From Diplolepis rosae (lineage: Eukaryota; Arthropoda; Insecta; Hymenoptera; Diplolepididae): DNA of 64,000 nucleotides. Positions 23,900 through 35,269 of the stretch are shown in pieces. The DNA is taken from contig JAPYXD010000250.1 of NCBI GenBank assembly GCA_030998225.1, positions 868,001-932,000 on the forward strand. Direction: 5' to 3'. Position 1 is the stretch's first letter, and each line of letters starts with the position of its first letter. The notes below the pieces were generated by a model that was not told the DNA's origin, did not search any database, and worked only from the letters and a program-made list of their open reading frames with translations. The position numbers and the translations under genes were made by a program.

Positions 23900-25888
23900 C
23901 TAAAAGTTTCCGGATAATGCTTTGATTGAGAAAGCTAATACTGAGGTCAAATTTGGAAAAAGTTTTTCTCCTGTACTCGTCGAAGATACACCGATACTAG
24001 ACCACATTTCGTCAAAAGATAAATTCGACCACTTTTCTTTGAGTTCCTGTCTGATTTTGAGTAAAGAATCCCACTCTTTTTGTACACCTATTCTATCAAA
24101 CGACCCTAAATCTTGACAAACTTTCCAGACCCTAGGAAAAGTTTCGCTTTGATCAGCATAGAAAGCTACTTGAGGCCGGAAAACAGCAACGCAAGACAAA
24201 AAGATGTCATCAAAAGGAAGTCGTTTGCGAATTTCTTCGCTTGCTGTGACATAAAATTTCAAGCAATTACGAAGAAATAGATCAACTTCTACTATTTGCA
24301 ATTTCTTGTTTGTAAGTTGCTGCTGGAAATATTCTCGCGTTTCCTTACCAACGTCAATGTCTTGAAGCGGCTTTTGATTACTAGGATCTGCATAGTTAAC
24401 ATTTCTAATGATTTGAAAGAATAATTTCGGTTGAAGAAGACCCTCTTTCAAATAACTGCTAAGAATCCATACGAAGAATTTAGCCGAGTTTGGCTGGAGT
24501 TCCTGAACCATTGTTTCGCGACTTTGAAATTTCGCATTGTATACGTTGAACCTATTCAAAGTAAATTTCAAGAATAGGAAATATGCGAGTGTCAAAGGAT
24601 TCTGCATTTTTCCTAACAAGTCGTTGGCCTTCTCTACCTTCTCAGATACGAGGACCATAAGATACTGAAGAATAACTTCCCAATTCTTTATTATAATATC
24701 TATGCATCGATAGCGGACAAGCCAGCGAGTTTCAGAATTTCTAGGAATTTTTTGATAGTCATTTCCTAATTCCAAAACAATCGATCGAAAAATAGCCGTT
24801 CGCTTGGAGCTAGCATTAAGAAAAGCTGGCAAATCTTTGATTAAATCCTCTACATATGGGATTGTGGCACAAGCATATTTTGCTACAATTGCTGACGAAT
24901 GCGAGACACACGGGAAAACAATTAAACGGGGACTTTTTTCCTTTAATTTTGTTTTGAATGAGGACCTATTGCCGACTATCACCTGTGCATTATCACAAGC
25001 TAAAGCACAGATATTAGATAAAGGGATTTTCTGCCCGGACAATGCTTTTTCGAACGCATCAAAAATTTTAGAGGCAGAACAATCCGAAGCATTTACATTA
25101 ATAAGCTGGAGCAATTACACCCTGACAGAAAATGTCGTTGGCTCCACATATCGAACCATTAATGACAGCCACTTTTCTAGAATCCTGTCGGTCGTTTCGT
25201 CTTCGTACACTGAAAATGATTGCTTACGCAAAATATTTGCCATGCGATCAGTTTCAGCAGCACATACGACGTTATTTACAACTAGGACCATTTTAGTGTG
25301 GCTCAATCTAACGTCTTTTAAAACCGAAGGTTCCATATCTTGGAAAAGTCCTATCAATTCTGATGAAATCGCGAATGGTAAATTATGCTCTACGAAAAAT
25401 AAACTAATCCTAATCTCTGCTTCTTGTACTTTTTGTTTGAAAGTAACACTTTCCGGAATCGTGGAATTTGTGAATTCTGAAGCAGAAGAACTTGCTACAC
25501 AAGGTTCAACACTGTAAGAATTGGCAGTTACATTAGAAGAATTTTCACTTACTACTCCATAACATTCTAATTTATTTGAAAACTCTTGCTTCTTTCTGTG
25601 TGATAAAGATGCTTCATGCTTTTCAATTTCCGATTTGCCACATAGCAACGTTTTATTGCAAATTTTGCAATGAAATCTTGTTTCATCTGCTAATGTAACC
25701 ACCCACTCTCTCCACGACGGAAATTCCTCAAACCATCCCAACTGAAAGTTTTTTACATTTTTCATGACTTTTCTAGCGGGTTGACATTCGTTTGAACCAG
25801 AGTTCAAACGGTGGTCAACCTTCGTTTGAACCTGGCTGTCCTTCAAAACACTCGAATTTGGGTCAACCGGATTACTCATTGTGAACAA
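23900..25888 (-). pseudogene. hAT-like transposase with BED-type zinc finger, one stop codon
   Basis: A 662-codon frame broken only by an in-frame TAA at 25115-25117 (TTFSVRV-stop-LLQLINVNASDCS). Zinc finger: CKIC with Cys74 and Cys77, His91 and His97. First Asp region YEDETTD; second Asp region ALACDNAQVIVGN, followed by FPCVSHSSA; RNSETRWL matches the conserved Trp block. The family is that of KIAA1586/ZNF862-like hAT transposases. The end FPNLTSVLAF then runs into the left inverted arm and stops at ALSGNF, so the usual C-terminal dimerisation segment is missing. Possible source of mobility for the long-arm element; now probably inactive. Confidence 0.85.
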
Positions 25889-25889
25889 T

Positions 25890-28440
25890 AAATTATACGA
25901 CGAAGGAAAACAGAATTATTTGAAAAGAATTAATAAGATGAAAAGTCGATAAAATTGAGCGAATGTGAATAATTTGTAATCTGCACACAAATTAAGTTTC
26001 ACAAAATAAACTTACCCACAAGCATCAAACAATAACGTACGTAAGAGCACTCACGTATCACCAAATAATAATATAATATTCTTACTTTTGCCGTTTTCAA
26101 TAAGGAATTACGATAAAAATATGAAGAATCCACACTCTTGCCTTCTCAAATAACGCATAAAGCGAGAATCAAGTATATCTTAGAAGAAAACAAAAGAAGG
26201 TTGCTATTATTATTTGTTTTCGTCTCCAATTTGACCTCTATACCGTTCGTTTGCGATTTAAAACATTGGTAACTTTTTGGCTATTAATCTGATTGAGCTA
26301 CAACTTTTCAGAAAACTTTCTTTACTAAAGTATTAAAATTTTTCTCCTGTAGATAGTTTCAGAAAATGTAGACACTTAATACAATATTAATAAAATCGTA
26401 AAATTCTGAAAATTTGTTAAGCTAGCGCGAGTGGAAGTAGAGAAAACAATTTTTTTTTTAAATGTACTTCTCCCAATTACTTGAAAAATTAGAAGTTTTA
26501 AAAATTTTTGCAAAAGGAAAAACGATGTGCCTTGAAAGTGTGTACAAGTCCTTGAAATTCAAATTCGAACGATTTTCATAATTAATTATCCTGTACATTT
26601 AAAGATACAATTTTTGTATTTGGAATAAGTTTTCTGCAATTACGAAAAAATTTATGTAGAGTACATAAAATTTATTGAACTATTACTAGTAAACTCAACC
26701 TCCGTGGTGGTGTGGAAAGGAGTTTTATTTCAGAATATTTGGGATTCTCTAAGAGTGAACCAGCTTTTTTATTTTAATATTTCAAATGTGTTTTCTTTCT
26801 TTTATGTTTAAGGCAAAAACTAGATCTAAAAAAAGCAAAAAAACCTATTTCTCTAATTGCGTCCAAGATTAGAGCAGAATCTATGCAACCGATTGTTAAA
26901 GGTTTTAAAAGTTTTCGCTTTAATTTAAAAAGCAAGTCTTCATAGTATTTTACTAAGTAATGAAAGTATGTCTACAATTGTTTTCTTGAGTCCTACCCAA
27001 AGGTCAAACATGGTGCAAAAATGTCGTAAAATAAGAAAAATGTCTGAGTACTTTGAAGAAGTTTTTCTAAATCGATATGTATCATATTCCAATAATATTT
27101 AGGAATATTTATTAAAATATTCATCTTCCAAAATTGTTTGATTAATGTACAGAGTACACTTTATATTTGAAATTTGTATACACTCTAAATCTGAATCAGT
27201 TAAATTTTCACTGATTGAATCAGTGATTTGCCTTTTCACTGAATCATCAGTGGAAACAATATTTTTCACTGTTAAATCAGTTACTTTTCACTGAAGTAAT
27301 CAGTGAAATTTGACTGATTCACAGTAACCTGTTTTTAGTTATTTAAATCAGTCAAATTTCACTGATAATCAGTAGATTTTGACTGATTCATATTTGAAGT
27401 TTGTACAGTTTTTAAAAAAATCCGAAACTTTTTGAATTTAGTAGTTTATTTATAAAATTTGAGAATGTTGTAGTTGATATTTCTATATAGAACTTTAAGC
27501 ATTTATGGACATAAAATTTCATTTAATGTTTCTTCTATCGGTATTCAAAACTTTCAACAATTTTGCAAGATCAGTCAAATGCAAAATTTGACAGAGTATT
27601 TAATCAAAATATTTACATTTATTTTTTAAATATTTTGAAAATAATTCGACTAAAATAATGATTAATAAGATTTTGTAACATTGTGGGAATATTGGAACGC
27701 TGCAAGATTAAATTTTGAGTACAATTTTCAATTAATGAATGTTTAAAGAATTGAGTGAAAGCATCAATTAAAAAATATTTTTACTTTATAAATTTGATTA
27801 AGTGCAGTAATAACAAAATTTTGACTTTCTATAAAGCATTTCATTTATCTGATTAAAAGTCTGTGCATACGTCACTAAAACGTAAGATTATAAAACTTTA
27901 AACTGCTTTTACCATCATTCTATGAATGTGGATTTTAAACCGTAATTTAATGTGTCTTATTTTTTTTTGATAAAATATTTTTAACATAATTTTTTGCTTA
28001 AAGTAGCCGATTTACTCGATTAAAAATTGGTCAACTTGTATATTTCAAAATTCTGTAATAAAAGTATTTTCATATTATGTTTTTGTATCCTATGCGTAGA
28101 ATTTTAATTTTAAAATTGAGATTTCTCACAAAGAAGAAAGATTGTCTTATTAAAGCAGTTTATTCCCAGAAATTAAAAATCATTTACTTAATATTTCGAT
28201 TCCAAACATTGAATATTTATTGACTTTGAATAAAACAGAAAAAAAATTTTTATGAAGTTTTAAAATCTTTTTACAATGTTACGAATTGGGCCGAATTTAG
28301 AATTACGAAATCTTTCATTAGAAAAAGAAAAAGTCACTCACATGAAATAAACTTCTGTAAGAATGATCAAGATTGAAGAGATGTTAAAATATTTGAAAAA
28401 TAATGCAATTGTAAAATTGCAATTTATATCAATATTTGAC
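25890..28440. other. Inner noncoding part of the hAT-like element
   Basis: Upstream of the transposase start, A+T-rich, no other gene. It contains the ACTGATT motif cluster at 27180-27400. Confidence 0.5.
27180..27400. repeat. Cluster of ACTGATT/AATCAGT motifs
   Basis: About ten copies of ACTGATT or its inverse in 220 bp, many extended to TTTCACTGATT or AATCAGTGAAA, in both orientations, flanked by similar GAAATTTGTATACA and GAAGTTTGTACAG sequences. It resembles a subterminal transposase-binding array or a small independent palindromic insertion. Confidence 0.6.
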
Positions 28441-29989
28441 AAATTTTTAGCTTTCTCAATCAAAGCATTATCCGGAAATTTTTAGTTCCTATTAAAAGAT
28501 GGAATATTTATCAATTTTTTGAATGTTCATACATTAAAAAAATATCGAATTAGAGAATTATATGCAAAGTATTTTCCATTAAGAAGACATAAACATGACA
28601 TAATTAGTTTTATATCTACATTTTCAGCTTACTTTTTTGTGGCTTAAGCACACATTTTGAATTCGAAATACAAAAATGCTCTACAGAGTTGAAGTATTTC
28701 CTGAATCAATTATTATTGATCCTGAATTCTATTGGAAAATTTGTTGTTTACTGTTCAAATCTTACTACGATTTCAGACGGACAGACAAATTAAGAACTAC
28801 AAAATATTTCATCCAAAAGATTGCACTCCTCCATAAAATCTTGTCAAATTGTAACAAGATTTGAACACTTCGAACGAACATTTTTATGTAAAATTTAAAG
28901 TTGATTGATATTTATATGTTAATATGGAAATACCAATAAACACATGTTTTAGCTTTTTAATTTATCTACTGCTATTAGACAATTTTCCATTTCCGTAGAG
29001 ATTTTAAGTTTTGGAATGAAAAGTTTGTGCTTAGGCTACAAAAATGTGAGATGAAAATATTTCTAACATATAACTGAAAATATAAATTATGAACTTGAAT
29101 TTTATGTTCATTTTACCTTGATAGAAAATATTGTTCTAATTGAAAAATTGTTAAATGTACAAAATTAGTAAGAAGTATATAAATTTGAATGGAAAATTAT
29201 ATATTGATTCAAATTTTATACATTTATTGTCACTAAATTTCACTGAAAGTTTATTTTTGAAGTGTTGAAATCCTCATGAAATTTTCCAAGATCATACTGA
29301 TGTTTATTTCATGCAGACTTTCTTCAAGAAATTGAAGAAAAGTGTTATTTCTTGAACTATATACTTCGTAAATTCAAATTTGTCGTCTGCTTCGCGCCTC
29401 TTTTGCACGTACTCGAGAAAAATACAATTCTTAATTTCGACTCGATAAACGAAAGCGTGAAATCTAAAAATAACTTGAAAACTCAAGCATTGTAACGAAG
29501 TCCGTCTTCGTGCACCTTCGGCTTTACACGAAGCTGGTGACCGCAGCGTGTAGCAGAGCCGACACACTGACTCGCCACGTTTGCATGTGTTTCTCCCAGA
29601 TGGGAACGTGGTGGGGGCCGAAAAATCCCACGTTCTGTAGACACTGATCCGAAGCCTCAATTACTCTATGACCAACCTCTCTTCTGATGGCGCAGTCCGT
29701 TTTCTAAAATAAATAATGTCATAAATCATTCATAGAAAATGCCCTGTTGCTTGGTCTAATAATCAACACCTCATAACGAATGTAATTAAGATACTCAATT
29801 CAATCCAAACAAATAATACCAATACAACTAACCTGAACAAACCAACTCAAACGAACATTTATAAACGAAAAGGAACAAACCAACTCGTTCCGATTGTGGA
29901 AGGTGAGGAGACCCACTGAAAAGAAGCACCCGATAGTAAGAGGTGAAGAAGCTCACCGAAAACAAGCATCCTGATGATGAAATTTTTTA

Positions 29990-30582
29990 ATTTTTTTCTT
30001 CAATTTCCAAATAAAAGTTTGTTTTTCTTTTTACCTACATCCTCAAAGTGTGGGATAAATTTTTGCTGAGTCGCTTTTCCTCCTTGAAAATGAAAAGTTC
30101 TTATCGTGGACATTTCTTTCGTACGATCCGTATTTCTTAAGGGGTTATACTACTCAAACACACTGATAAATGAAACTTTTTTTGAGAATATTTGTCTTGA
30201 AAACTAGTCCATGGACTGAAATGAAATTTTGAGACTTTATAATACATGTATTAAGGTATACAAAAAAAAAGTTATTTAAATTTACGATACAAAATGTTGT
30301 CGTGGCACTTAGTAATTTGAACATATGTTTTTTCCGAGGAGGCAATCAGCGTACAACATAGCAGTCGCCGAACACCACCTAGAGCAAAAAAAATAATTTG
30401 TCATTAATCTACATTAGTTTTTCTAGGGAAGTACCCACGATTATATATATTTTTTTTCGATTTGCAAATTGGCATTAGTTTGATTTTTTTTCATTTTTTG
30501 GCTAAAATTCGACTTTAAATTGTTTATAAAAAATGTAATTATTTATCAATCTGAAAAATCTTGTGTAATTTTGCTTTGTAAT
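29990..30582. other. Sequence between the hAT-like and Gypsy-type elements
   Basis: No gene seen. It ends in TAAT (30579-30582), the target duplication of the next element. Confidence 0.45.
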
Positions 30583-30904
30583 TGTTACGTCAGAAACGTA
30601 ACATTTCCCTTCTTAAAAGATCTCCTCGTTTTATGTAAGGATCAGAAGGATCCTCTCTAAGGGATGAGGAATAGTCAGTGATTGAGAATGGTTAATGATA
30701 TAAAATATATACATTGACAATCAAATTATGAACCAAGTAAGCACCATGGAATTGGAAATTGATTTGTGATTTGATAGTACCTTCGTAATTACTGTGAGTG
30801 AAATTTGCTTGATGATTGATTGAGTCCAGTGGAGCGAATGTGGTCAGTTGAGTCTTCGTTGTAATCCTTGAGATAGTACTTGTCAGGTAGGAAATCCGTA
30901 GTTC
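30583..30904 (-). repeat. 3' LTR, partial
   Basis: About 320 bp nearly identical to 44125-44450 (TGTTACGTCAGAAACGT..., GGATCAGAAGGATCC, AAGTA.GCACCATGG-like middle). Similarity stops at about GAAATCCGTAGTTCAGAC. The rest of the 1.2-kb LTR is not found on this side, so the 3' LTR is truncated or rearranged. Confidence 0.85.
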
Positions 30905-31660
30905 AGACTATGGTTGGGGAAGGGCGGATATATCCGAATCGTCAATTATGGCCGTCAAGGGTGATGCCGCCCGATAATGATGATTTATTTCACCTGACTT
31001 TGAGGAAGATATTGATGTTACCTATCCCCCTTATGAAGAAGAGCCCGATATATGTGACTATTTAGATCGGTATATGAATCGTAATTACAACCTGCGACAA
31101 TTTGTATGACTATTTTTATTAAATGTTAATATTTGTTGTAATTATTGGTGTTCATTTATTGTGTACCTTTCCCTTTTATTTAGCGTAATTTAAAGGTAAT
31201 TAAATTTTATAAGGTAATTATTATTAAGGTCATTTATTTAATTGCTGTGTGAGAAGAAAAAAAAATGTTTTTTATTTTCATTTTATAACAACAATAAATA
31301 TTGGATCTTTGTGAATGGAAGAATTTCAGAAATATGAGTCGAAAATGGAAGTAGAATATTATTTTTATGTTTATTGTCGAACAGTGGATGCAGCAGAGAG
31401 TCTGGGAAGAGAAAGGGATCCCATTGACCGTTAATAGCATGGGTTAAAGCGTTGGCTAGGTGGTCTAATAGGAATAGAAAATTAATAATATTGATAATTG
31501 ATAATTGTCCAGTTTATCTTTACTGTTGAACCAGTCTATGAATGGTACTATTTCTATAAAAATTTTGGAAATATTTTCAATGTTTTTCAAGGCTGGGTTT
31601 TGTATTATTGATATATTATCTTCATGTTGGTGTATAGGTTTTTGTTTAGTTTCTTTTTGT
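30905..31660. other. Between env and the 3' LTR remnant
   Basis: Noncoding in the sense of the element. The plus strand has a 40-codon acidic frame (PDFEEDIDVTYPPYEEEPDI, about 30998-31110) with no recognised family. Confidence 0.4.
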
Positions 31661-31661
31661 G

Positions 31662-33387
31662 TTATCCGTGTATAATAGTGTCTGCTATTATTTTAATTCC
31701 TCTAATTAAAATAATAAAGCCTATTAATCCTGCGCTAGATGTACCAAAATTTATAAAAAGAGTCCAGAATCGACCCCACGCGGATTCAGCGATTTTATCA
31801 ATTATCTCTTCATTAAATAAGTTCGTTAGGGATATTCCTTGATTTACTGTAGGTCTCCCTGATATTTCTTTTGCTAATGAATTTAATATCATGGATTTTT
31901 CTGCAGGGAACATAATGTGATCACGTAATCTGTCGAGATCTGATTGTGAGTAAATACCACTTGTTGCTAAGGACGAAGGATTTTGGTATCTCCAAGTTAC
32001 TTTTGTAAGTGGTTTTATTATTGTTGGTGCTATTGATTCTACAGGATTGGGTATCAATTTGTACCATGTTTCACCGAAAAGATACATTGAAGGAATGAGA
32101 GAGTTGCAATTTGTTTGTATGCCGGATTTTGTTAAGATATGAGTTCGTGGAGAGAGAAAGTAAGACTGGTTTCCTCTATTTGCTGGTAATTGGAGATAGC
32201 ATTCTTCAGTTTTCCTATATTTTACTTCAACAGGTATACATTGTATGATGTGTACTACTTCTCCTGCTGTCACTGACATGTAACCTGGGCTTTTCATTAG
32301 ATGATATGCAAATTCGTCTGGTGCATGAGTAGCTAAGGTTAATGTATTCCTGAAAACTTGTTGTTCTAGAAGGCATCGTTGAGTAAGAACGTCGTGGTAA
32401 AGTCTGTTAATTTCTATGCGTATGTGTCTTTCCACATATACAAATTTAGAATTGATGTAAGAAAAAATATCCATATTTTGAACTTCTAGACGTTTATTCT
32501 CTAAAAATGAGTTACCAGATCTGGTTTCAAAAATTAATAATTTTGGGTGTTCGGTTGGAATGAGAACGTAGTTACAAACTGGTTTTCTTGCTTTTTCTGC
32601 TAAAACGAAAGTTATTTCATCCGTATTTAGTGAGTATAAGGTTTCAGAATTTTCTGTAGTGTTATCATGCGTTTTGTTTGCTGGTCCTTCGTAAATAACC
32701 TCATATTTTTTGAAATTGCATACATCATTTGGTAAGGTATTCCAAAATGTTTGCCCGTCTTCCATATCTGTGCAATATGTTTTTGAAAGTGTGCATACGA
32801 CTCCTGATCGTAATTGAAATTTATCGGTATTTAAATGAACTGTTGCATAATGTTCTTGTAAGGTGATTTTAAATATTGCTTAAACTACTAGTGTTCCATG
32901 TGCCATAAGGGTCCGAAAATTGCGTTCCTGTACATTCACCGTTAGTTGTTAATGAACCCGCCAATGTGACGGTATGATATGATGTTTCGTTTATTTTTAA
33001 TTTTGATATTTGGATAGAAGGTGTTACTAGGAAGTTTCCCATTGTATGCATCTGTTTGCATTGATCTCGTGAGACTTCTTGTATATATTCGCTGTGACCG
33101 TTTGCGACCCCAGAAATATGGGAATGCATGCCACAATAAGTTATAGCACGGTGAATTTCTATTTTGCATTGTATAACCTTAGTATTTTAAAATCCGGTAA
33201 TTTGAAAAAGTTGTATGTAAGTTTTTTCGACGTTTACTTGTCGTTGAGGTAAATCGCATTTGCCCACTTCCAATAGAGATAATGTCGTTATATTCGCATT
33301 GTTTGAGCCGCAATCAAATCCAATGATGGCGTAAGTTGTTTTCATATAGAGCAATCTTAGAATCAAGAGGAAGCCTCGCAATCCCAT
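31662..33387 (-). pseudogene. Env-like glycoprotein resembling arthropod chuvirus glycoproteins
   Basis: Membrane glycoprotein in the env position of the Gypsy-type element. Seen: an N-terminal hydrophobic, signal-like stretch (MGLRGFLLILRLLY), a Cys-rich ectodomain with several N-X-S/T sites, and a long C-terminal part with THAPDEFAYHLMKSPGY and PAEKSMILNS. A near-terminal hydrophobic segment, about 20 residues around GLIGFIILI, fits a membrane anchor. By memory of the family this resembles chuvirus (negative-strand RNA virus) glycoproteins captured by insect LTR elements, not baculovirus-type or Gypsy-type env. Breaks: an in-frame stop near 33187 and a frame change near 32885; the 367-codon C-terminal part is open. 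Family call moderate. Confidence 0.65.
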
Positions 33388-33399
33388 GTCTGGAAAAAG

Positions 33400-33572
33400 G
33401 AGGTTCCAATTAGTAGCTTATCTCATTTATTTATTATAGGTCTTTTAATAATACCTAGTAATATTTTTATGTGTACTAATCTGTATTATAGATGAGTACT
33501 TATTTCATTGAATTTAGAATTTCGGCTAAAGATTCGTGTCCTGACGATCGTAGACAGAATTAAATTGAAGAA
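33400..33572. other. Short junction between env and the Penelope-like tail
   Basis: About 170 bp, A+T-rich, with no integrase motif. The integrase catalytic core that belongs here in a Gypsy element is absent. Confidence 0.45.
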
Positions 33573-34665
33573 ATGGTAGTGTCACCCTCTATATTAATAT
33601 TATAAAAGATGCTGGTTTGCGATCAATGAGGGTCAAATATAAAGAAGAAAACTCTTCATAATGTCGTAATTGTTGCGACGTTTCGTTGGCTATGGATTTG
33701 CCAACCTCATCAGGCTTTATTAAATTAAAAAAAAAACACCAAATAGTAAAATTGTCACACACAAGAAAAATAAAAATTAAATTAACTTAATATCAAAAAA
33801 ATACACAAAATTATTAAATTTTACCTTTATAAAAGAAGGTTGACTCATAATGAGTAATGTCGAGAATATAAAATTATAATAAAAGTCATGATTTTACTAA
33901 TAAAATGTGATGTCATGGAGTCGACGACACTTTGTCTACTAAATTATTAGATTCAAACAGTTAAGTTTAAATATTGACAACAGTTATTGTAAACATAGAA
34001 TTTGAAATGTAAACAGACATCAGCTGGAAAGCTATCATGAATTTAATCTATTAAGTAATGAAAAATAAATTCTATTCAAAGTAAATATGTCTTCTTTTTT
34101 ATTTATACTAAATTTATTAAATTTTATATGGATCATCTCTGATGTTAATCTTTTCCGATAGTCAGAGACATAATCAACAATCTTGGTATTTTCCCAATCA
34201 AATTCATGGTTGAATTCCAATTGATGTTCACAGACTACGGATTCACTGTTTTTTTATTTTTGTGTTCATTAATACGAACTCTTAATGCTCTCATAGATTC
34301 ACCAATATATGTCGCAGGGCAATTTTTACAATTAAATTTGTACACAATATTAGTTTGTTCCCATTTGTTTGTGGAGTCTTTACCTAATTTTATTATTGAT
34401 TTCAAAGTTTTGTTAAAGACTGGGATAGTTGACACATTGTATTTTCTGAAAATATTAGACAATTTAGTGAAGTTTGTTACGTTGTATGGCAAACATACCT
34501 TTGATTGATGTCTGTATAAGTTTGAACGGTTTTTTTTATTTGGAGAATTTCGAGAGCTGTATTTAATTTTATTTATACGGATTTTTATATTTTTATCGAT
34601 GAAGCTATTTGGATAATCGTTGTTTAATAATATTTGTTTAACAATCTTCAAATTCAAAAAAAATT
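33573..34665 (-). pseudogene. Penelope-like element 3' part with GIY-YIG endonuclease
   Basis: Retroelement endonuclease domain: NIVYKFNCKNCPATYIGES, then R-L-VRINEHK, the GIY-YIG signature preceded by the Cys pair typical of Penelope-like elements. After a frame change in an A-run near 34235 it continues HEFDWENTKIVD and KRLTSEMIHIK, the usual C-terminus. The tail to 33573 matches 6250-6393. RT is absent, so the insertion is 5'-truncated. It sits inside the host integrase: host sequence breaks off after TKTYNRIRQ at about 34670. Confidence 0.85.
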
Positions 34666-35230
34666 TTGGCGAATTCGATTATAGGTCTTTGTGACACTTT
34701 TATGGCCTCCTAATGCTGCGGAGTGTGCTTCTTCAATTAATTGTGATCTTTGTTCTTATGTTGGATATTGTGTTATGCCATTACAAATTATTATTTTCGT
34801 AAGTGAATTTGCAAAAACTAAATCAAATATTAATTTTATTTCTTCCCAAGATATATGGTTGTTTTTGAAGTCTTTGAAATACTAATCGATCGTAGATTCA
34901 ATTTTTGAGATAATTCATGTAATAAGTAAATTGACAATTTTATATTATTTAAGGTTTCAGATAAATTGTCTTAAACTTCTCCTTCAATCGGAAGAGCAAA
35001 ATGATAATAGTTTCCTTTTTTTATTTCTTTCGTTGTTCCCTTCTGTAAGTTTTTAAATTTTGGTAAGGTTCCACGTTTTTCTAGACTTTTTGATCCATTA
35101 TCTCGAGGATTTCCATTTGTTGTAACAAAATATACATAATTATCTTTTTGCATCATTAATTGTTCGCGACATTCAATGATATTTTTATTTATTAAAATTT
35201 GCCTGGTAGATTTTGAGTTGGGTGGAGGGG
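34666..35230 (-). pseudogene. Pre-integrase region and integrase zinc-binding domain, truncated
   Basis: Continuation of pol after the linker: NYVYFVTTNGNPRDNGSK, KRGTLPKFKNL and YYHFALP, as seen between RNase H and integrase of 17.6/297-like elements. After stops comes EEAHSAALGGHKSVTKTYNRIRQ (about 34675-34745), the His part of the HHCC domain. The Penelope-like sequence starts directly after it, and the Cys pair and catalytic DDE core are missing. Confidence 0.7.
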
Positions 35231-35269
35231 GCTCTGGGGGTGGACGGTTTTCTTCGAATTCTGAATTAT

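Larger units (their letters stand above)
19225..29990. mobile_element. hAT-like transposon with inverted arms over 1 kb
   Basis: Outer arms: AGACCAAGCAACAGGG at about 19416 and its inverse at about 29744. Then AAAACGGACTGCGCCATCAG at 19459 and its inverse near 29690, TCGGCCCCCACCACG at 22763 and its inverse near 29616, and so on to AGCTTTCTCAATCAAAGC at 28449 against its inverse at 23920. Net arm length is about 1.3-1.5 kb. The left arm is interrupted by two further palindromes (19503-20667, 20684-22730). Outside AGACCAAG, both sides hold diverged GGTGCTTG-containing sub-repeats. The transposase (minus) ends inside the left arm. Exact ends and target duplication were not resolved. Confidence 0.8.

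Noticed and set aside
24804..25517. 237-codon plus frame opposite the hAT transposase
   Set aside because: Antisense shadow of the transposase, whose zinc finger and catalytic blocks are clear.
29304..29660. 118-codon minus frame (also seen in part at 22812-23081)
   Set aside because: Lies in both inverted arms of the hAT-like element, no family motif, and codons are not preserved between the arms.
30998..31110. Short acidic plus frame next to the 3' LTR
   Set aside because: Only about 40 codons, no start, no recognised family; left as a note.
31624..31842. 72-codon plus frame with hydrophobic start
   Set aside because: Antisense to the C-terminal anchor region of the env-like gene.
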